Positions 53,549 through 63,100 of a DNA stretch of 64,000 nt are shown piece after piece; within the stretch, counting starts at the first letter, position 1; each line of letters opens with the position of its first letter. Below the pieces are notes generated by a model, which did not search any database, had not been told where the DNA came from, and saw only the letters and a program-made list of their open reading frames with translations. The DNA is taken from the NCBI RefSeq assembly GCF_024347195.1, contig NZ_AP025281.1, positions 4,092,001 to 4,156,000 on the forward strand. The letters are read 5' to 3'. Position numbers and translations under genes: made by a program. The DNA is from Aliamphritea hakodatensis (lineage in GTDB: Bacteria; Pseudomonadota; Gammaproteobacteria; Pseudomonadales; Balneatricaceae).

Positions 53549-54118
53549 ATGTCACCTCGTAAAAAGACAGCTGAAACAGCACTTGCTGATCAACAGCCGA
53601 CAGAAGAAACACCCCAAACAGAAAACGTAAATGACATTTCAACAGAGGCGAATGTAATCCCCATAGCATCAGAAGCTACTGAAGGTTCTGGAATAGCAGA
53701 TCCAGTAAACTCAGACTATGCACTCATCATTGAACGTGGCCTGGCTGATAAATTAAGTCCTACATCAACAGGTAAGATTTACTATCAGCTTGCACAAAAC
53801 ATCAACGACCAGAAGTTGTATCTGCGCATCAGCGGTAATGACGGCGGTGGTCTGCATTCCAAAGAATGGATCGATCTGGCTGTGGTGATTGAAACGCTCT
53901 CAACTCAGGCTAACCGACCATTCAAATCAACGCTGCTAAAACCCTGTATGCGTGGTAAATCATCCAACAACGCATCATTTCTGGCTGCGATTTTAAGAGC
54001 ACCAGATATAGCGCTGACTAAAGCCAGTGAAAAGAATGCATTCCTGCACTTACAGGTTGATGATTTTGAAACTGTAGCTGAGCAATTACTCCAGCGTTCG
54101 CCTGCCTCTACACCATAA
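53549..54118 (+). CDS. Hypothetical protein with acidic N-terminus
   Basis: 189 residues. The first about 55 are low-complexity and acidic (ADQQPTEETPQTENVND), probably disordered. The rest (YALIIERGLADKLSP to VAEQLLQR) looks folded, with IYYQLAQNINDQKLYLRISGN. The family is not recognised. It starts after AGAAGGA. Similar acidic small proteins occur in mobile-element cargo, but no function is claimed. Confidence 0.6.
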   Translation: MSPRKKTAETALADQQPTEETPQTENVNDISTEANVIPIASEATEGSGIADPVNSDYALIIERGLADKLSPTSTGKIYYQLAQNINDQKLYLRISGNDGGGLHSKEWIDLAVVIETLSTQANRPFKSTLLKPCMRGKSSNNASFLAAILRAPDIALTKASEKNAFLHLQVDDFETVAEQLLQRSPASTP

Positions 54119-54180
54119 CCTCGCACATACCGCGTGCAAATTAACACTCACTAACCCTACACCCTACAAGGTAAAACACT

Positions 54181-54615
54181 ATGCGATTGCCAATAAAGCT
54201 GGACGGCTGTCCCCTGCCCGTATCTGAAGGCTTCTCAAGGCTGTTAAATGCTGAGATTTCTAAGAAGTACACAGCCCAACAAATACCTGAACACACGGCT
54301 ATTACATTTAACTTTCGTGACCCCACTTACTCTGCTGAGGAAGGTGGCTACCATCCTGTGGAAGTAAGACTGACCCGTAATGCTGAACATTACCAAGTGG
54401 CATACATCACAGACTTCTCATATGTCGGCAAAGGCCAGGACGCTGAACTGGCGAAAGAGATAGACTTCGATGTTAGCCAAGGTATTTGTGAAGTGCGGCA
54501 CTATAAAGTCATGTCTATTTCTGAAGTTGGCGACTTCTATCAGATGTTTGAAGCTAATTTCATTAGCTATTATGAGATGGATGTATTTGAAGTGTGTGTC
54601 ACTTTAGATAGCTAA
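54181..54615 (+). CDS. DUF2787 family protein
   Basis: 144 residues. YHPVEVRLTRNAEHYQVAYITDFSYVG and ELAKEIDFDVSQGICEVRHYKVMSI match DUF2787, a family frequent on integrated elements and plasmids of marine gammaproteobacteria, function unknown. It starts behind AAGGTAAAACACT. Ends before a terminator that closes the first half of the island. Confidence 0.8.
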   Translation: MRLPIKLDGCPLPVSEGFSRLLNAEISKKYTAQQIPEHTAITFNFRDPTYSAEEGGYHPVEVRLTRNAEHYQVAYITDFSYVGKGQDAELAKEIDFDVSQGICEVRHYKVMSISEVGDFYQMFEANFISYYEMDVFEVCVTLDS

Positions 54616-54660
54616 GTGAGTAACAGGTGCTTAGTACCAGAAAAATCCTAAAAATGAACC

Positions 54661-54693
54661 GGAGCTGCGCCAGCAGCTCCGCCTTCTTTTTTT
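54661..54693 (+). terminator. Terminator after the DUF2787 gene
   Basis: GGAGCTGC and GCAGCTCC form a perfect 8-bp stem with a GCCA loop, followed by GCCTTCTTTTTTT. Confidence 0.88.
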
Positions 54694-55210
54694 CTCACGA
54701 GCATCGCGCTAGCGAGCGCAGTGCACTATACCTTTTGCTTTCTTTTTTCCTAAAAACTTGCGAAATATTTTAAATCCTTTGTGGAGACTTCTGACCTGCA
54801 ACGTTGAACTACAAATAAACCACCAAAAATCAATAAGTTATAAAAAAGTGACAAATAGCGTATTGGGTATACACAGCCTACTTATGTCATGCACCCTCAA
54901 CCCACCGCCTAAAGGCATAAAAATTTAATTTTTTATTCGAAAAAAATATAGACGCCTCTTAGAAGCATTTTACGGCCCTTTTTTTTTGCGTAGATATATT
55001 ACAAGTCGAATTTTAATTCCAACGATCAAATTTCGCCTTACAGCGGCTTCCTGAAGCATTAATCATCCGTTGCTAGCTATAACAATATTCACCAACTCCA
55101 CCTAAAAACTGCCTACGTTGTCTCTTCAAAAATAGCGTTTATATATAGGGGGTGAAGAGACAGTAATCGTTTTATACGACTGTAAAACTTTACAGACCGA
55201 GTAAAAGAAA
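54694..55210. other. AT-rich non-coding region upstream of the second recombinase
   Basis: 517 bp, no convincing gene. Long A/T runs (near 54925-54960 and 54973-54990), a GC-rich local hairpin (GCGCTAGCGAGCGC, about 54706-54719) and a 9-bp inverted repeat at 55120-55161. Candidate place for attP-like or replication-origin functions of the element, but no iterons or DnaA boxes were recognised. Confidence 0.4.
55120..55161. repeat. Inverted repeat upstream of the second recombinase
   Basis: GTCTCTTCA (55120-55128) and TGAAGAGAC (55153-55161) are perfect complements around a 24-bp AT-rich centre containing TATATATAGGGGG, 49 bp before the recombinase start. Could be an operator or a recombinase arm site. 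Confidence 0.6.
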
Positions 55211-56398
55211 ATGGCGAATATAGTAAAACCAAACCAAAAAGCAATCGACGTATTGCCACGCCCTATCCGAGGGCAGTCAGCAATTGAATACCGTATTGAG
55301 GATCATCCGCGTAAGCGCTTATGGCGAGGTGTGGAAGAAGATTCTTATGGTGCGCGGATATCAGTCAACGGTAAAAGAATTTGCTTTACCAGCTGCCGCG
55401 GAGTTCCTATTCGGGCTGCGCTTAAACGAGTAGATGAAGATATTCACCTGCGTCGTAATCAAAAAAGTGTATCAGTGACAGATATTAGTCTTGAAGAAGC
55501 AACGGAATTATATGTTTCTAGATATATCGACGACTTAAAAGACTCGAAAGGTGCTAGGTCCAGGCAGAAAGTACTGCATAACCTAGTTTTAAAAGATGGT
55601 CAGCGTGTCGGTGATATAGCGGTGAACAAGCACGTGAAGGTTACAGCATTAGCAGTAATGAATGCAGCTAAAACTGGCCGATCAACTGCTACTGTTAATC
55701 GTATTTTTAACCGTTATCGGAAAGACTTACATATTCTTTGTGACGAAGGTTTACTGGACGTAAATCCGTGCATGGGAATTAAGCTGCTTAAAGAAAGAAA
55801 TACCCGTAAGCGGACACTTACTGATACGGAAATGCAACTGCATGTTCAGAAAGCATTATCCCTGAATACCCCCCAAGGCCACTGCCAAGTTTTAGCCTGT
55901 GCTCTTGGCTGCCGTATTGGTGAAGCAATGCGAATGCGGTGGTGCGATATCCAGCCTGACGGGTTAAGCGTCATTATACCTGACTCAAAAAACGGCGATG
56001 ATGCAACCTATCCATTGAACAGCGCTGCTCGTCACATCTTAAAGCAGTGTACGCAATGGCAGATTAATGAATTCATCTTTCCGTCGGCTCTGCGTGCAGA
56101 AGGTTATATTGCTTATCCGCGAGCATCATTCAACAAGATTCGCGCTGAAGTAATGGCGGAAGCAGGCACGGCAGGAATGCTACCTGAGTATTGGTTACAC
56201 GATACTCGTAGAAGTTTCGGCAGTAAGTGTAACGCGGTTAACGGCGACCTACGAGCTACTCAACAGCTTCTCAATCATAAGAACGCCACCACCACTGAGC
56301 GTTATACCCATCACATCCCCGAACAGCTTTCTATTGCAAGTGAAAGAACTGTGCACGCGCTGTTCGGTGACCTATTCAACACTCCTGATGATAACTAA
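55211..56398 (+). CDS. Tyrosine recombinase, second of the island
   Basis: 395 residues. Catalytic residues: Arg in GCRIGEAMRM, Lys in SKNGDDA, HDTRRSFGSK, the second His in LNHKNATTTERY and the Tyr of ERYTHHI. The N-terminal part differs from the P4-type enzyme at 49645. It is followed 11 bp later by an excisionase-like HTH gene, the usual int-xis pair. It belongs with the polymerase gene cluster, so it is the better candidate for the pipolin recombinase. Confidence 0.9.
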   Translation: MANIVKPNQKAIDVLPRPIRGQSAIEYRIEDHPRKRLWRGVEEDSYGARISVNGKRICFTSCRGVPIRAALKRVDEDIHLRRNQKSVSVTDISLEEATELYVSRYIDDLKDSKGARSRQKVLHNLVLKDGQRVGDIAVNKHVKVTALAVMNAAKTGRSTATVNRIFNRYRKDLHILCDEGLLDVNPCMGIKLLKERNTRKRTLTDTEMQLHVQKALSLNTPQGHCQVLACALGCRIGEAMRMRWCDIQPDGLSVIIPDSKNGDDATYPLNSAARHILKQCTQWQINEFIFPSALRAEGYIAYPRASFNKIRAEVMAEAGTAGMLPEYWLHDTRRSFGSKCNAVNGDLRATQQLLNHKNATTTERYTHHIPEQLSIASERTVHALFGDLFNTPDDN

Positions 56399-56409
56399 GG
56401 GTAAACATC

Positions 56410-56616
56410 ATGACGGTACAAGTACTCACCATAAAACAATTTGCTGAGCGGTACGCACTAAATCCAAGCACTGTCAGTGCTCAAATTACGCGTACTCCTG
56501 CTCAGCTTCCAGCGTTTATCCGCATTGGTAAGCAAATCCGCTTTCCTCTTGCTGAAATCGAAGCCTGGGAGCAATCCCAAATATCAACCCATGGCGCAAG
56601 CCAGAACAACCTGTAG
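56410..56616 (+). CDS. AlpA/excisionase-like HTH protein
   Basis: 68 residues with a MerR-type winged helix: LTIKQFAERYALNPSTVSAQI, then FIRIGKQIRFPLAEIEAWEQ, matching the recombination-directionality and AlpA DNA-binding fold. It lies between the recombinase (11 bp upstream) and the next gene (11 bp downstream), so it probably directs excision by that recombinase. Confidence 0.8.
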   Translation: MTVQVLTIKQFAERYALNPSTVSAQITRTPAQLPAFIRIGKQIRFPLAEIEAWEQSQISTHGASQNNL

Positions 56617-56627
56617 GAAGTAACACT

Positions 56628-57176
56628 ATGTCTCAATCACCTCTGTTTAACATTGATAACCGTGCTGGCGTGCGTCTTGAACAACTGGCCTTTGCTCAGT
56701 ACTTCCCCGGTAAAGCCAGTTGCCTCTATGGTGCTGACCATCAAGGGAAGGGCAAGCTGTACATTAAAGAAGCCAACCCTGAAGAAGGCCAGCGGCTGTT
56801 AAAAATGGTCACTGACGCAGCTTTAAAATGCCCTGATAAGCAAATACGCATCTGCTTGCCTGAGGGAGGGTTCATTGCCACTGATTATGTAGGTGGCATA
56901 TCCCCCTCTCATGACGGGAAAGCCGCCGTTATCTCTGATGCTGAAGGTAAACCCGTGTTCTGGTTATCCGATGAAGATTACACCGATATAAATGATGTAA
57001 TCGTCGAACTGCTTAAAGCAGTCAACTCTACGAATCCTAGAAAACCGTATCAAATTAACTGGGACGCTTTACGTATCAAGACTGCTGATGAAGTGGCTGT
57101 AGCTCATCCTTCAACCACTGCCAATAGCGATGAAGCCGTAGCGAATGACGTTAAAAAAGATAGCAAAGCGGCTTAA
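56628..57176 (+). CDS. Hypothetical protein upstream of the polymerase
   Basis: 182 residues, start after GGAAG. Contains VTDAALKCPDKQIRICLPEGGF and FWLSDEDYTDIND; tail is Ala/Lys/Asp rich and probably disordered. No family recognised. By position (int-xis-this-piPolB) it could be an accessory DNA-binding protein, for example ssDNA-binding, which is only a guess. Its gene ends at a terminator that also precedes piPolB. Confidence 0.65.
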   Translation: MSQSPLFNIDNRAGVRLEQLAFAQYFPGKASCLYGADHQGKGKLYIKEANPEEGQRLLKMVTDAALKCPDKQIRICLPEGGFIATDYVGGISPSHDGKAAVISDAEGKPVFWLSDEDYTDINDVIVELLKAVNSTNPRKPYQINWDALRIKTADEVAVAHPSTTANSDEAVANDVKKDSKAA

Positions 57177-57197
57177 AAACATTATTTAAAAGAAACC

Positions 57198-57226
57198 AAA
57201 GCTTCCTGTCTGGAAGCTTTTTTTTT
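57198..57226 (+). terminator. Terminator immediately upstream of the polymerase gene
   Basis: AAAGCTTCC and GGAAGCTTT form a perfect 9-bp stem, 5-nt loop, with a T9 run. Only 13 bp remain before the polymerase ATG, leaving no room for a promoter between. Confidence 0.88.
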
Positions 57227-57239
57227 GAGATGAATTACG

Positions 57240-60029
57240 ATGCATGACTTTCCTTATACATTACCAGAGAACCGCTTGACGTTATCAGCCCCTGATATCA
57301 GCGAGTTAACGCCACTTCACTCATTAAACATTGCTGAAACGTTCGCAGATGAAGAAATATATACCAATATATCTCAGGCAATGCAGTCTGCTCAGCAAAT
57401 GCCTGAAATGTCATTAACACGGGAAATAGAGCTCGATCTGCATGCCTTTGTTGTAAGTAATTCAATGGAAGGGATGATCAGCGAAGCGACTGGCCCTGTC
57501 ATACATATCGGCTTTGACTCTGAGTTCACCGAAGTATTGGTTAATGAAAAAGCTCACATTAAAGTACTCAGCCTCCAGGCTTACGTCCGTCACGGGCAGC
57601 AGACTTTTACGTACATATACTATCCTAAAGGCCCTAAAAAGAGTGACAGACCTACGTTTGCAAGCTTCATTAGCAATGTTGTAAATAGCGCGTTGCAAGA
57701 AGGCGTGATTGATGAAGCCCCTTCTGGAATATTTTTGTATGCGCATTTTATACGCGCTGATTTAGGCAGTTTTAAAGATTTCTTTGATTTCAAAACCGAA
57801 GCAGATTCTGTTGGTGGAAGCTTTACAAGCCTGACGAAACCTTACGGAATTGATATTGATGTAGTTAACAGCAGGCGCTTTAAAGCTGATCCAATCGTAC
57901 TGAAAAGCAAAGGTAATAAACGGTTAAGGTGTTTGGTCCGATTCGTGGACACACTGCTGTTAACTCCTGGATATGCTAGCTTGGCAACCGTGGGAGACAT
58001 GCTCGATATTCCAAAGCGGGAAATACCGAAGCCTTTCAGCATTGAACGAATGGAAGAATACCTAGCAGCAGATCCGGAAGGATTTGAAGAATATGCACTG
58101 CGTGATGCTGAAATCGCATGTGAATATGGGCTGGCTATGCACGACTTTGCCAGGAACGAGCTTGGGTTAAATAATCTTCCCGCTACTTTAAGCTCAGCCG
58201 CAACTGCCTGTTTTCTGAAAACGTTACAACATCAGGACGGCTTAGATTACGCAGCACTTTTTGGCGTGTCGTATGAGCAAGAAGAATACTGGCATGTGAA
58301 AAAAAACCGTACTCAAAAGCGTACAACGAAGGTATTCACACCTGACAATAAGTTCTTCCGTCCCTTCGTTATTGACTGCTGCGCCGGTGGCAGAAACGAA
58401 GCTTATTACAAAGGCCCAACGCCTGTTGATAACTGGGTAGATATAGACTTGCGAGGTGCTTACACACGCGGTATGTGTGATATTCATCCTATCGATTATG
58501 AAGCCGCCTTCGTATCAACCGCTGTTGATGATTATCTTGGGCATGTTATGGGGTTTGCCTACGTTAAATTTCATTTTCCGCAGCATGTCCGTTTTCCATG
58601 CCTCCCCGTTGATGCTGGAGATAAAGGCAAAATATTCCCACTACAAGGCGAATCTTACTGCGGCGCGCCTGAAATAGCCTTAGCCCACAGCCTTGGTTGT
58701 AAAATGACCATTAAGCACGGTGTTATTTATCCGTGGAAAACAACCGCTGTGAGAATTTTTCAGCCCTTTGTACAGTGGGTAAGGGACCGACGTGCTCATT
58801 ATAAAAACCAAGGTAATTCTTTTTATGAAAAACTTGTCAAAGCTGTTGGCAACAATTGTTATGGTAAAACATATCAAGGGTTGCAAAACAAAACGGGCTT
58901 TGATGCTAAAACAGGGTTAAGTAAAAAAATCGGTGAGAGCGCTATTTCAAGTCCACAATTCGCTGGTCATACAACGTCCTTTGTGCGGGCGGTGATTGGT
59001 GAATTACTCTCAAGAATTCCAGACGATAAAATAGTTACAAATGTCACGACCGATGGTTTTATCTGTAATATCCCCCTAGACCAGATCGACACCTCAGGTC
59101 CTTTATGCCAGCGTTATCAAGAAATTTGCGATTTACTCTATAAAGGCGAGCACATGCTGGAGAAAAAGCATGAGGTTCGACAATTAATTGGCATGAAAAC
59201 TCGAGGCCAATTAACCGCTAAGTCCGCAGTAGGTGAAAATATCGTGCTGGCTAAAGCAGGTTACAAACCACCTGCAACATCGGCTAAGGATACCGATGGA
59301 ATCAAAGCTGAGCAGAATGCTCATATGGTTAGTAAGTATCTTAATCGCGCTCCAGGTGATAACTACACTTACAGTTCTCTGATCTCAATGCGCGAACAGT
59401 GGCTGACTGACGCCGATTTAATTCGCCATCAGCAAAAACGGCTAATCAATTTTGAATACGATTTCAAACGTTGCCCTGTCAATCCTGTTATGCAGGAAGT
59501 TCGAAGCACTGAACATATCGCATTTGAAAGTAAACCTTGGTGCAATCTTGAAGAATTTAAGCAAGTACGTGCGATTTTTGATGGCTGGAGAAGAAAACAC
59601 TGTCTAAAAACGCTGGATGATTGGGAACACTGGCAAGATTATTTAGCAGTGAAACAAGCTTACCAAACCGGGTGTGGTATCAAGTTCCTGGATGGAGAGC
59701 GATCTGACAGCTTGTTAAAACGCGTTTTTCTGCGGGCGTACGGCCAACAGGCTTATGGCTTAATAAAGGATATGAAACAACAGGAGCTCGCGGACTGGCT
59801 CACCGCACAAGGCTACCCAACATCATTAGACGATGTGAAAAGTGGTAGTCGAAATCGTTCCTCTTTACCCTATCAAATTATTCCACTTACCCGATCAGTC
59901 ATTCAGTTATTACATACGCTGCAACAGCGCTGGTGTCATATTGATATAGCCAGTTTCATACAAAAAGGACAGGCAGAGAAATGCTTACGTTATATTAATA
60001 ACCTGGAAGCAACGTCACCTTACCAATAA
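57240..60029 (+). CDS. Family-B DNA polymerase, primer-independent type (piPolB)
   Basis: 929 residues. A 3'-5' exonuclease domain has Exo I FDSEF (Asp93, Glu95) and Exo III YALRD (Tyr285, Asp289). Polymerase motifs: A, VDIDLRGAYTRGM (Asp403); B, KAVGNNCYGKTY (Lys534 to Gly542); C, TTDGF (Asp605), the reduced TDG form rather than DTD. KHEVRQLIGMKTRG follows. Length, motif C variant, and linkage to tyrosine recombinases and an AlpA-like gene at a tRNA-Leu fit piPolB, the pipolin hallmark, which can start DNA synthesis without primer. A protein-primed PolB would need a terminal-protein gene, and none is visible. Start: first ATG, with weak GAG spacing. Confidence 0.88.
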   Translation: MHDFPYTLPENRLTLSAPDISELTPLHSLNIAETFADEEIYTNISQAMQSAQQMPEMSLTREIELDLHAFVVSNSMEGMISEATGPVIHIGFDSEFTEVLVNEKAHIKVLSLQAYVRHGQQTFTYIYYPKGPKKSDRPTFASFISNVVNSALQEGVIDEAPSGIFLYAHFIRADLGSFKDFFDFKTEADSVGGSFTSLTKPYGIDIDVVNSRRFKADPIVLKSKGNKRLRCLVRFVDTLLLTPGYASLATVGDMLDIPKREIPKPFSIERMEEYLAADPEGFEEYALRDAEIACEYGLAMHDFARNELGLNNLPATLSSAATACFLKTLQHQDGLDYAALFGVSYEQEEYWHVKKNRTQKRTTKVFTPDNKFFRPFVIDCCAGGRNEAYYKGPTPVDNWVDIDLRGAYTRGMCDIHPIDYEAAFVSTAVDDYLGHVMGFAYVKFHFPQHVRFPCLPVDAGDKGKIFPLQGESYCGAPEIALAHSLGCKMTIKHGVIYPWKTTAVRIFQPFVQWVRDRRAHYKNQGNSFYEKLVKAVGNNCYGKTYQGLQNKTGFDAKTGLSKKIGESAISSPQFAGHTTSFVRAVIGELLSRIPDDKIVTNVTTDGFICNIPLDQIDTSGPLCQRYQEICDLLYKGEHMLEKKHEVRQLIGMKTRGQLTAKSAVGENIVLAKAGYKPPATSAKDTDGIKAEQNAHMVSKYLNRAPGDNYTYSSLISMREQWLTDADLIRHQQKRLINFEYDFKRCPVNPVMQEVRSTEHIAFESKPWCNLEEFKQVRAIFDGWRRKHCLKTLDDWEHWQDYLAVKQAYQTGCGIKFLDGERSDSLLKRVFLRAYGQQAYGLIKDMKQQELADWLTAQGYPTSLDDVKSGSRNRSSLPYQIIPLTRSVIQLLHTLQQRWCHIDIASFIQKGQAEKCLRYINNLEATSPYQ

Positions 60030-60067
60030 ATCGGTAATTGTCAGATCAAGTCTGAATTGATACACCT

Positions 60068-60095
60068 AAAAAAACCCGACAGAAGTCGGGCTTTT
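60068..60095. terminator. Bidirectional terminator between piPolB and the RTX gene
   Basis: CCCGAC and GTCGGG form a stem with AGAA loop, with A7 on the left and CTTTTC on the right, between two convergent genes. Confidence 0.85.
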
Positions 60096-60112
60096 CTACC
60101 ACAATCAAGTAA

Positions 60113-63100
60113 TTATCTGGTTTCCCAAACCTGAGTCAGTACAGGTTGCAATGCATCCTTGGTAGACTGGGCAATAACACCACCATCCCCTTCAGGCACG
60201 CTATATGCAGCCATGGCATTCACCAACTGGTTAACCTGACTGTTACGCAACACGGATGAACCAACTTCAATCTCATCCAGTTGCGCACCATCATTTGTAT
60301 ACCAATTATCAACGGTAACCTGATCATCCGTACCAGCAATATTGATTTGCAGATCTTCACCCTGACGGCTAAACCAGAGTTCATCTGTTGCAATATTGCC
60401 GTCGAAAACCAGCGTATCATTACCATCAGCATCGTTCTGAGCAATCACATCCTGCCCGTCATCTTTGCCAAACAGATAACGGTCATCGCCAGCACCGCCG
60501 TCTAAGGTATCGTTGCCGGCATTTCCTGAGAGCTGATCATTACCATCGCTGCCATTCAGGGTGTCATTCCCGGCGGTACCGGTAATAACGCCAGTAAGGG
60601 CATCATAGGTAATCGTTGTGGCCGTTGGTGCTGCTGCACCAAATACGCCATATAACTGAGCAGCAGTAATTTGCCCGCCAGTTTCAAACTCCAGTTTATT
60701 AATAGTATTCGCCACACTGAAGAAGCTCTCTATCTTAACCTGATCGCCTCCACTGCCAACACGCAGGATCAAATCGTTACCGGATTTCATCAGGCCACTG
60801 GCAACATCATTAAAACCAATACCATCGATAAAACGAATGATATTCGTTCCTTCAGTATCAATGATGGTGTCCTTACCGTGCGAAGCGCCGATCAGGTATA
60901 CATCATCACCTGCACCACCAAACAACTGGTCGTCACCGGCATTGCCCTGAAGCGTATCGTCACCACGCCCTCCGAACAGCATGTCATTTGCAGTATCACC
61001 TGTCAGTGTATTAGCCTGTCCATCACCAAACATTAGTTCACCCGAGGTAAGCGTTGCTGTTGGCGCTGCACTGCCAAAGGCACCGTACAGTTGAGCGGCA
61101 GTTATCTGGCCACCCACTTCAAACTCCAGCTTTTCGATAGTGTTCGCAACAGTGAAGAAATTTGCGATTCGCACCTGATTGGTGGCAGATCCTGAGATTC
61201 GCAGAATCAAATCGTTACCGGATTTCACCAGACCACTGGCAACATCATTAAAACCAATACCATCAACGAAACGGATTATGTTCTGGCCTTCAGAATCAAT
61301 CACCGTATCCAGCCCGTTGGCAGCCCCGATGATGTATACATCATCTCCAGTACCGCCTATAAGACGGTCATTACCGGCTAACCCGGATAAAGTGTCATTT
61401 CCGGAACCGGATACCAACACCTCTGCATTAGCGGTACCTGTGACAGTGTCATCACCTGACAGATCAGTACCAGGCTCTGCCGGTTGTGAAGTATCTCCCG
61501 GTTGGCTATTGCCATCACCGCCGTCAGTTCCCGTATCACCATTGCCGGTATCGGTTCCTGAACCTGTATCAGGATCTTCTCCGGAGGAGTTATCTGTACC
61601 AGGTAAGGCCGTTAGCTGATTAGCAATGGCTGCTGCCGTTTGCGTGTAGCCGCCATTAGGCTGAACCATAATTTCATGATTACCACCCAGGAAGTGATCT
61701 TTAACCCGTACTTGCTGTTCAAGATCACCATCCACCAGTACGATCAAATCGCTACCGTCCTGATGGTAGCTAAGCCGGTCAGGTGCTACGTCATTAAAGA
61801 AGAGAATATCCTGGCCATCTTCAGCATCAATGATTTCATCTTTACCGGTACCTGCGTAGTAATAGTAATGATCGTTGCCGGCACCACCTTCAAGACGGTC
61901 ATTACCATCTTCACCCACCAGAATGTCGTTACCCTCACCGCCAATCAGAACATCATCACCAGAGTTCGTGCGAGAACCGTTACCACCGTATAAACGGTCA
62001 TCACCACTGCCGCCTTCTAACTGATCATTACCGGCAAAACCAAAGATCTGATCGTTACCATCAAGGCCCTGAATCAGGTTCGTACCGTTGGTTCCTAATA
62101 ACTGTTCACCAGCGGTAGAACCAACAACCACAGTGTCAAAATTGCCAGTAGTTCCATTACCAGAACCTTCGTCACCTGAACCTTCATTTCCTTCATTACC
62201 GTTAGCGGCATCGATAATAAGTTGATTAATCTGAGATGCCGTTAAAGCATTTGAACCTGAAGGGCGTAGCCAATCGATAGCAGCTTCTCCACCTAAAAAG
62301 TGATCTGTCACACGGATAGTTTGAGTACTGCCATCATCAACTTTAATAAGTAAATCATCACCCTCCTGGCTAAAGTCGAGACGGTCAGCAGTAAGGCCAG
62401 CACCAAAGATAATGCCGTTAGAACCACCGGCTTTAACATCTATCGTGTCATGGCCACCATTAGCATCAATAACAATAGTATCGTTACCACTGCCAGTAAT
62501 ATAAACATCATCGCCGAGACCACCTTTTAGCTGGTCATTTCCTGCACCGCCATCAAGGCTGTCATTACCATCCCCCCCGTCAAGGATGTCATTACCATCA
62601 TCACCATACAGTTGATCGTTACCGGCACGCCCCCAGACCTGATCATCACCTTCTCCTGCCTGAATGACTTCATCAAGTTGACGGTAACCTAAGAGCGAAT
62701 CTCCCATAGCAGTACCAATCGTTACAGCAATATTTTCGATATCAGCATCAGTAAGCACAGTGCCATCGTCAAAAACAAACTGGTTTAATTTGAAATGATC
62801 TGTAGACTCTTGGAACCAACGTTCAATAAGAATGCTATCATCCGAATCTCCGACTTTAAGAAGTAAATCATTACTCTGTCTTTCTGCAGAAAGCATTGTA
62901 GACGTTATGCCCGCACCAAAGATTAAACGGTCATTGGAAGGGGTTATATTGCTATAACTCCCACCGTTTCGCGTTTCAATGATACGATCAGAGCCGTCAC
63001 CCAGATTGAAGTAATACGTATCATCAGCATAAGAACCAAATAGCAAATCATTACCTTTGCCTCCTGTTAGCTCAACGGACACGTTACCCCATGTTTGTTC

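Larger units (their letters stand above)
46927..60112. mobile_element. tRNA-Leu-integrated element of pipolin type (right end not resolved)
   Basis: About 13 kb between tRNA-Leu and the RTX gene carries two tyrosine recombinases, an AlpA/excisionase-like protein, a piPolB-type DNA polymerase, a WYL regulator, a putative anti-phage nuclease and unknown small genes. Base composition is clearly lower in GC than the flanking chromosome, especially 47-49.5 kb. Pipolins are known elements defined by piPolB, commonly at tRNA genes. I did not find a second copy of the tRNA-Leu 3' end in the window, so the right boundary is set only at the end of the co-oriented genes and may lie beyond 64 kb. Confidence 0.72.

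Noticed and set aside
57240..60029. Protein-primed phage PolB
   Set aside because: No terminal-protein gene or phage structural genes nearby; int/xis/tRNA-Leu context and motif C TDG fit piPolB better.
60030..60112. attR candidate between piPolB and the RTX gene
   Set aside because: Only short matches such as TACCAC and AATCAAGT to the tRNA-Leu end region; no extended copy of the tRNA 3' end.
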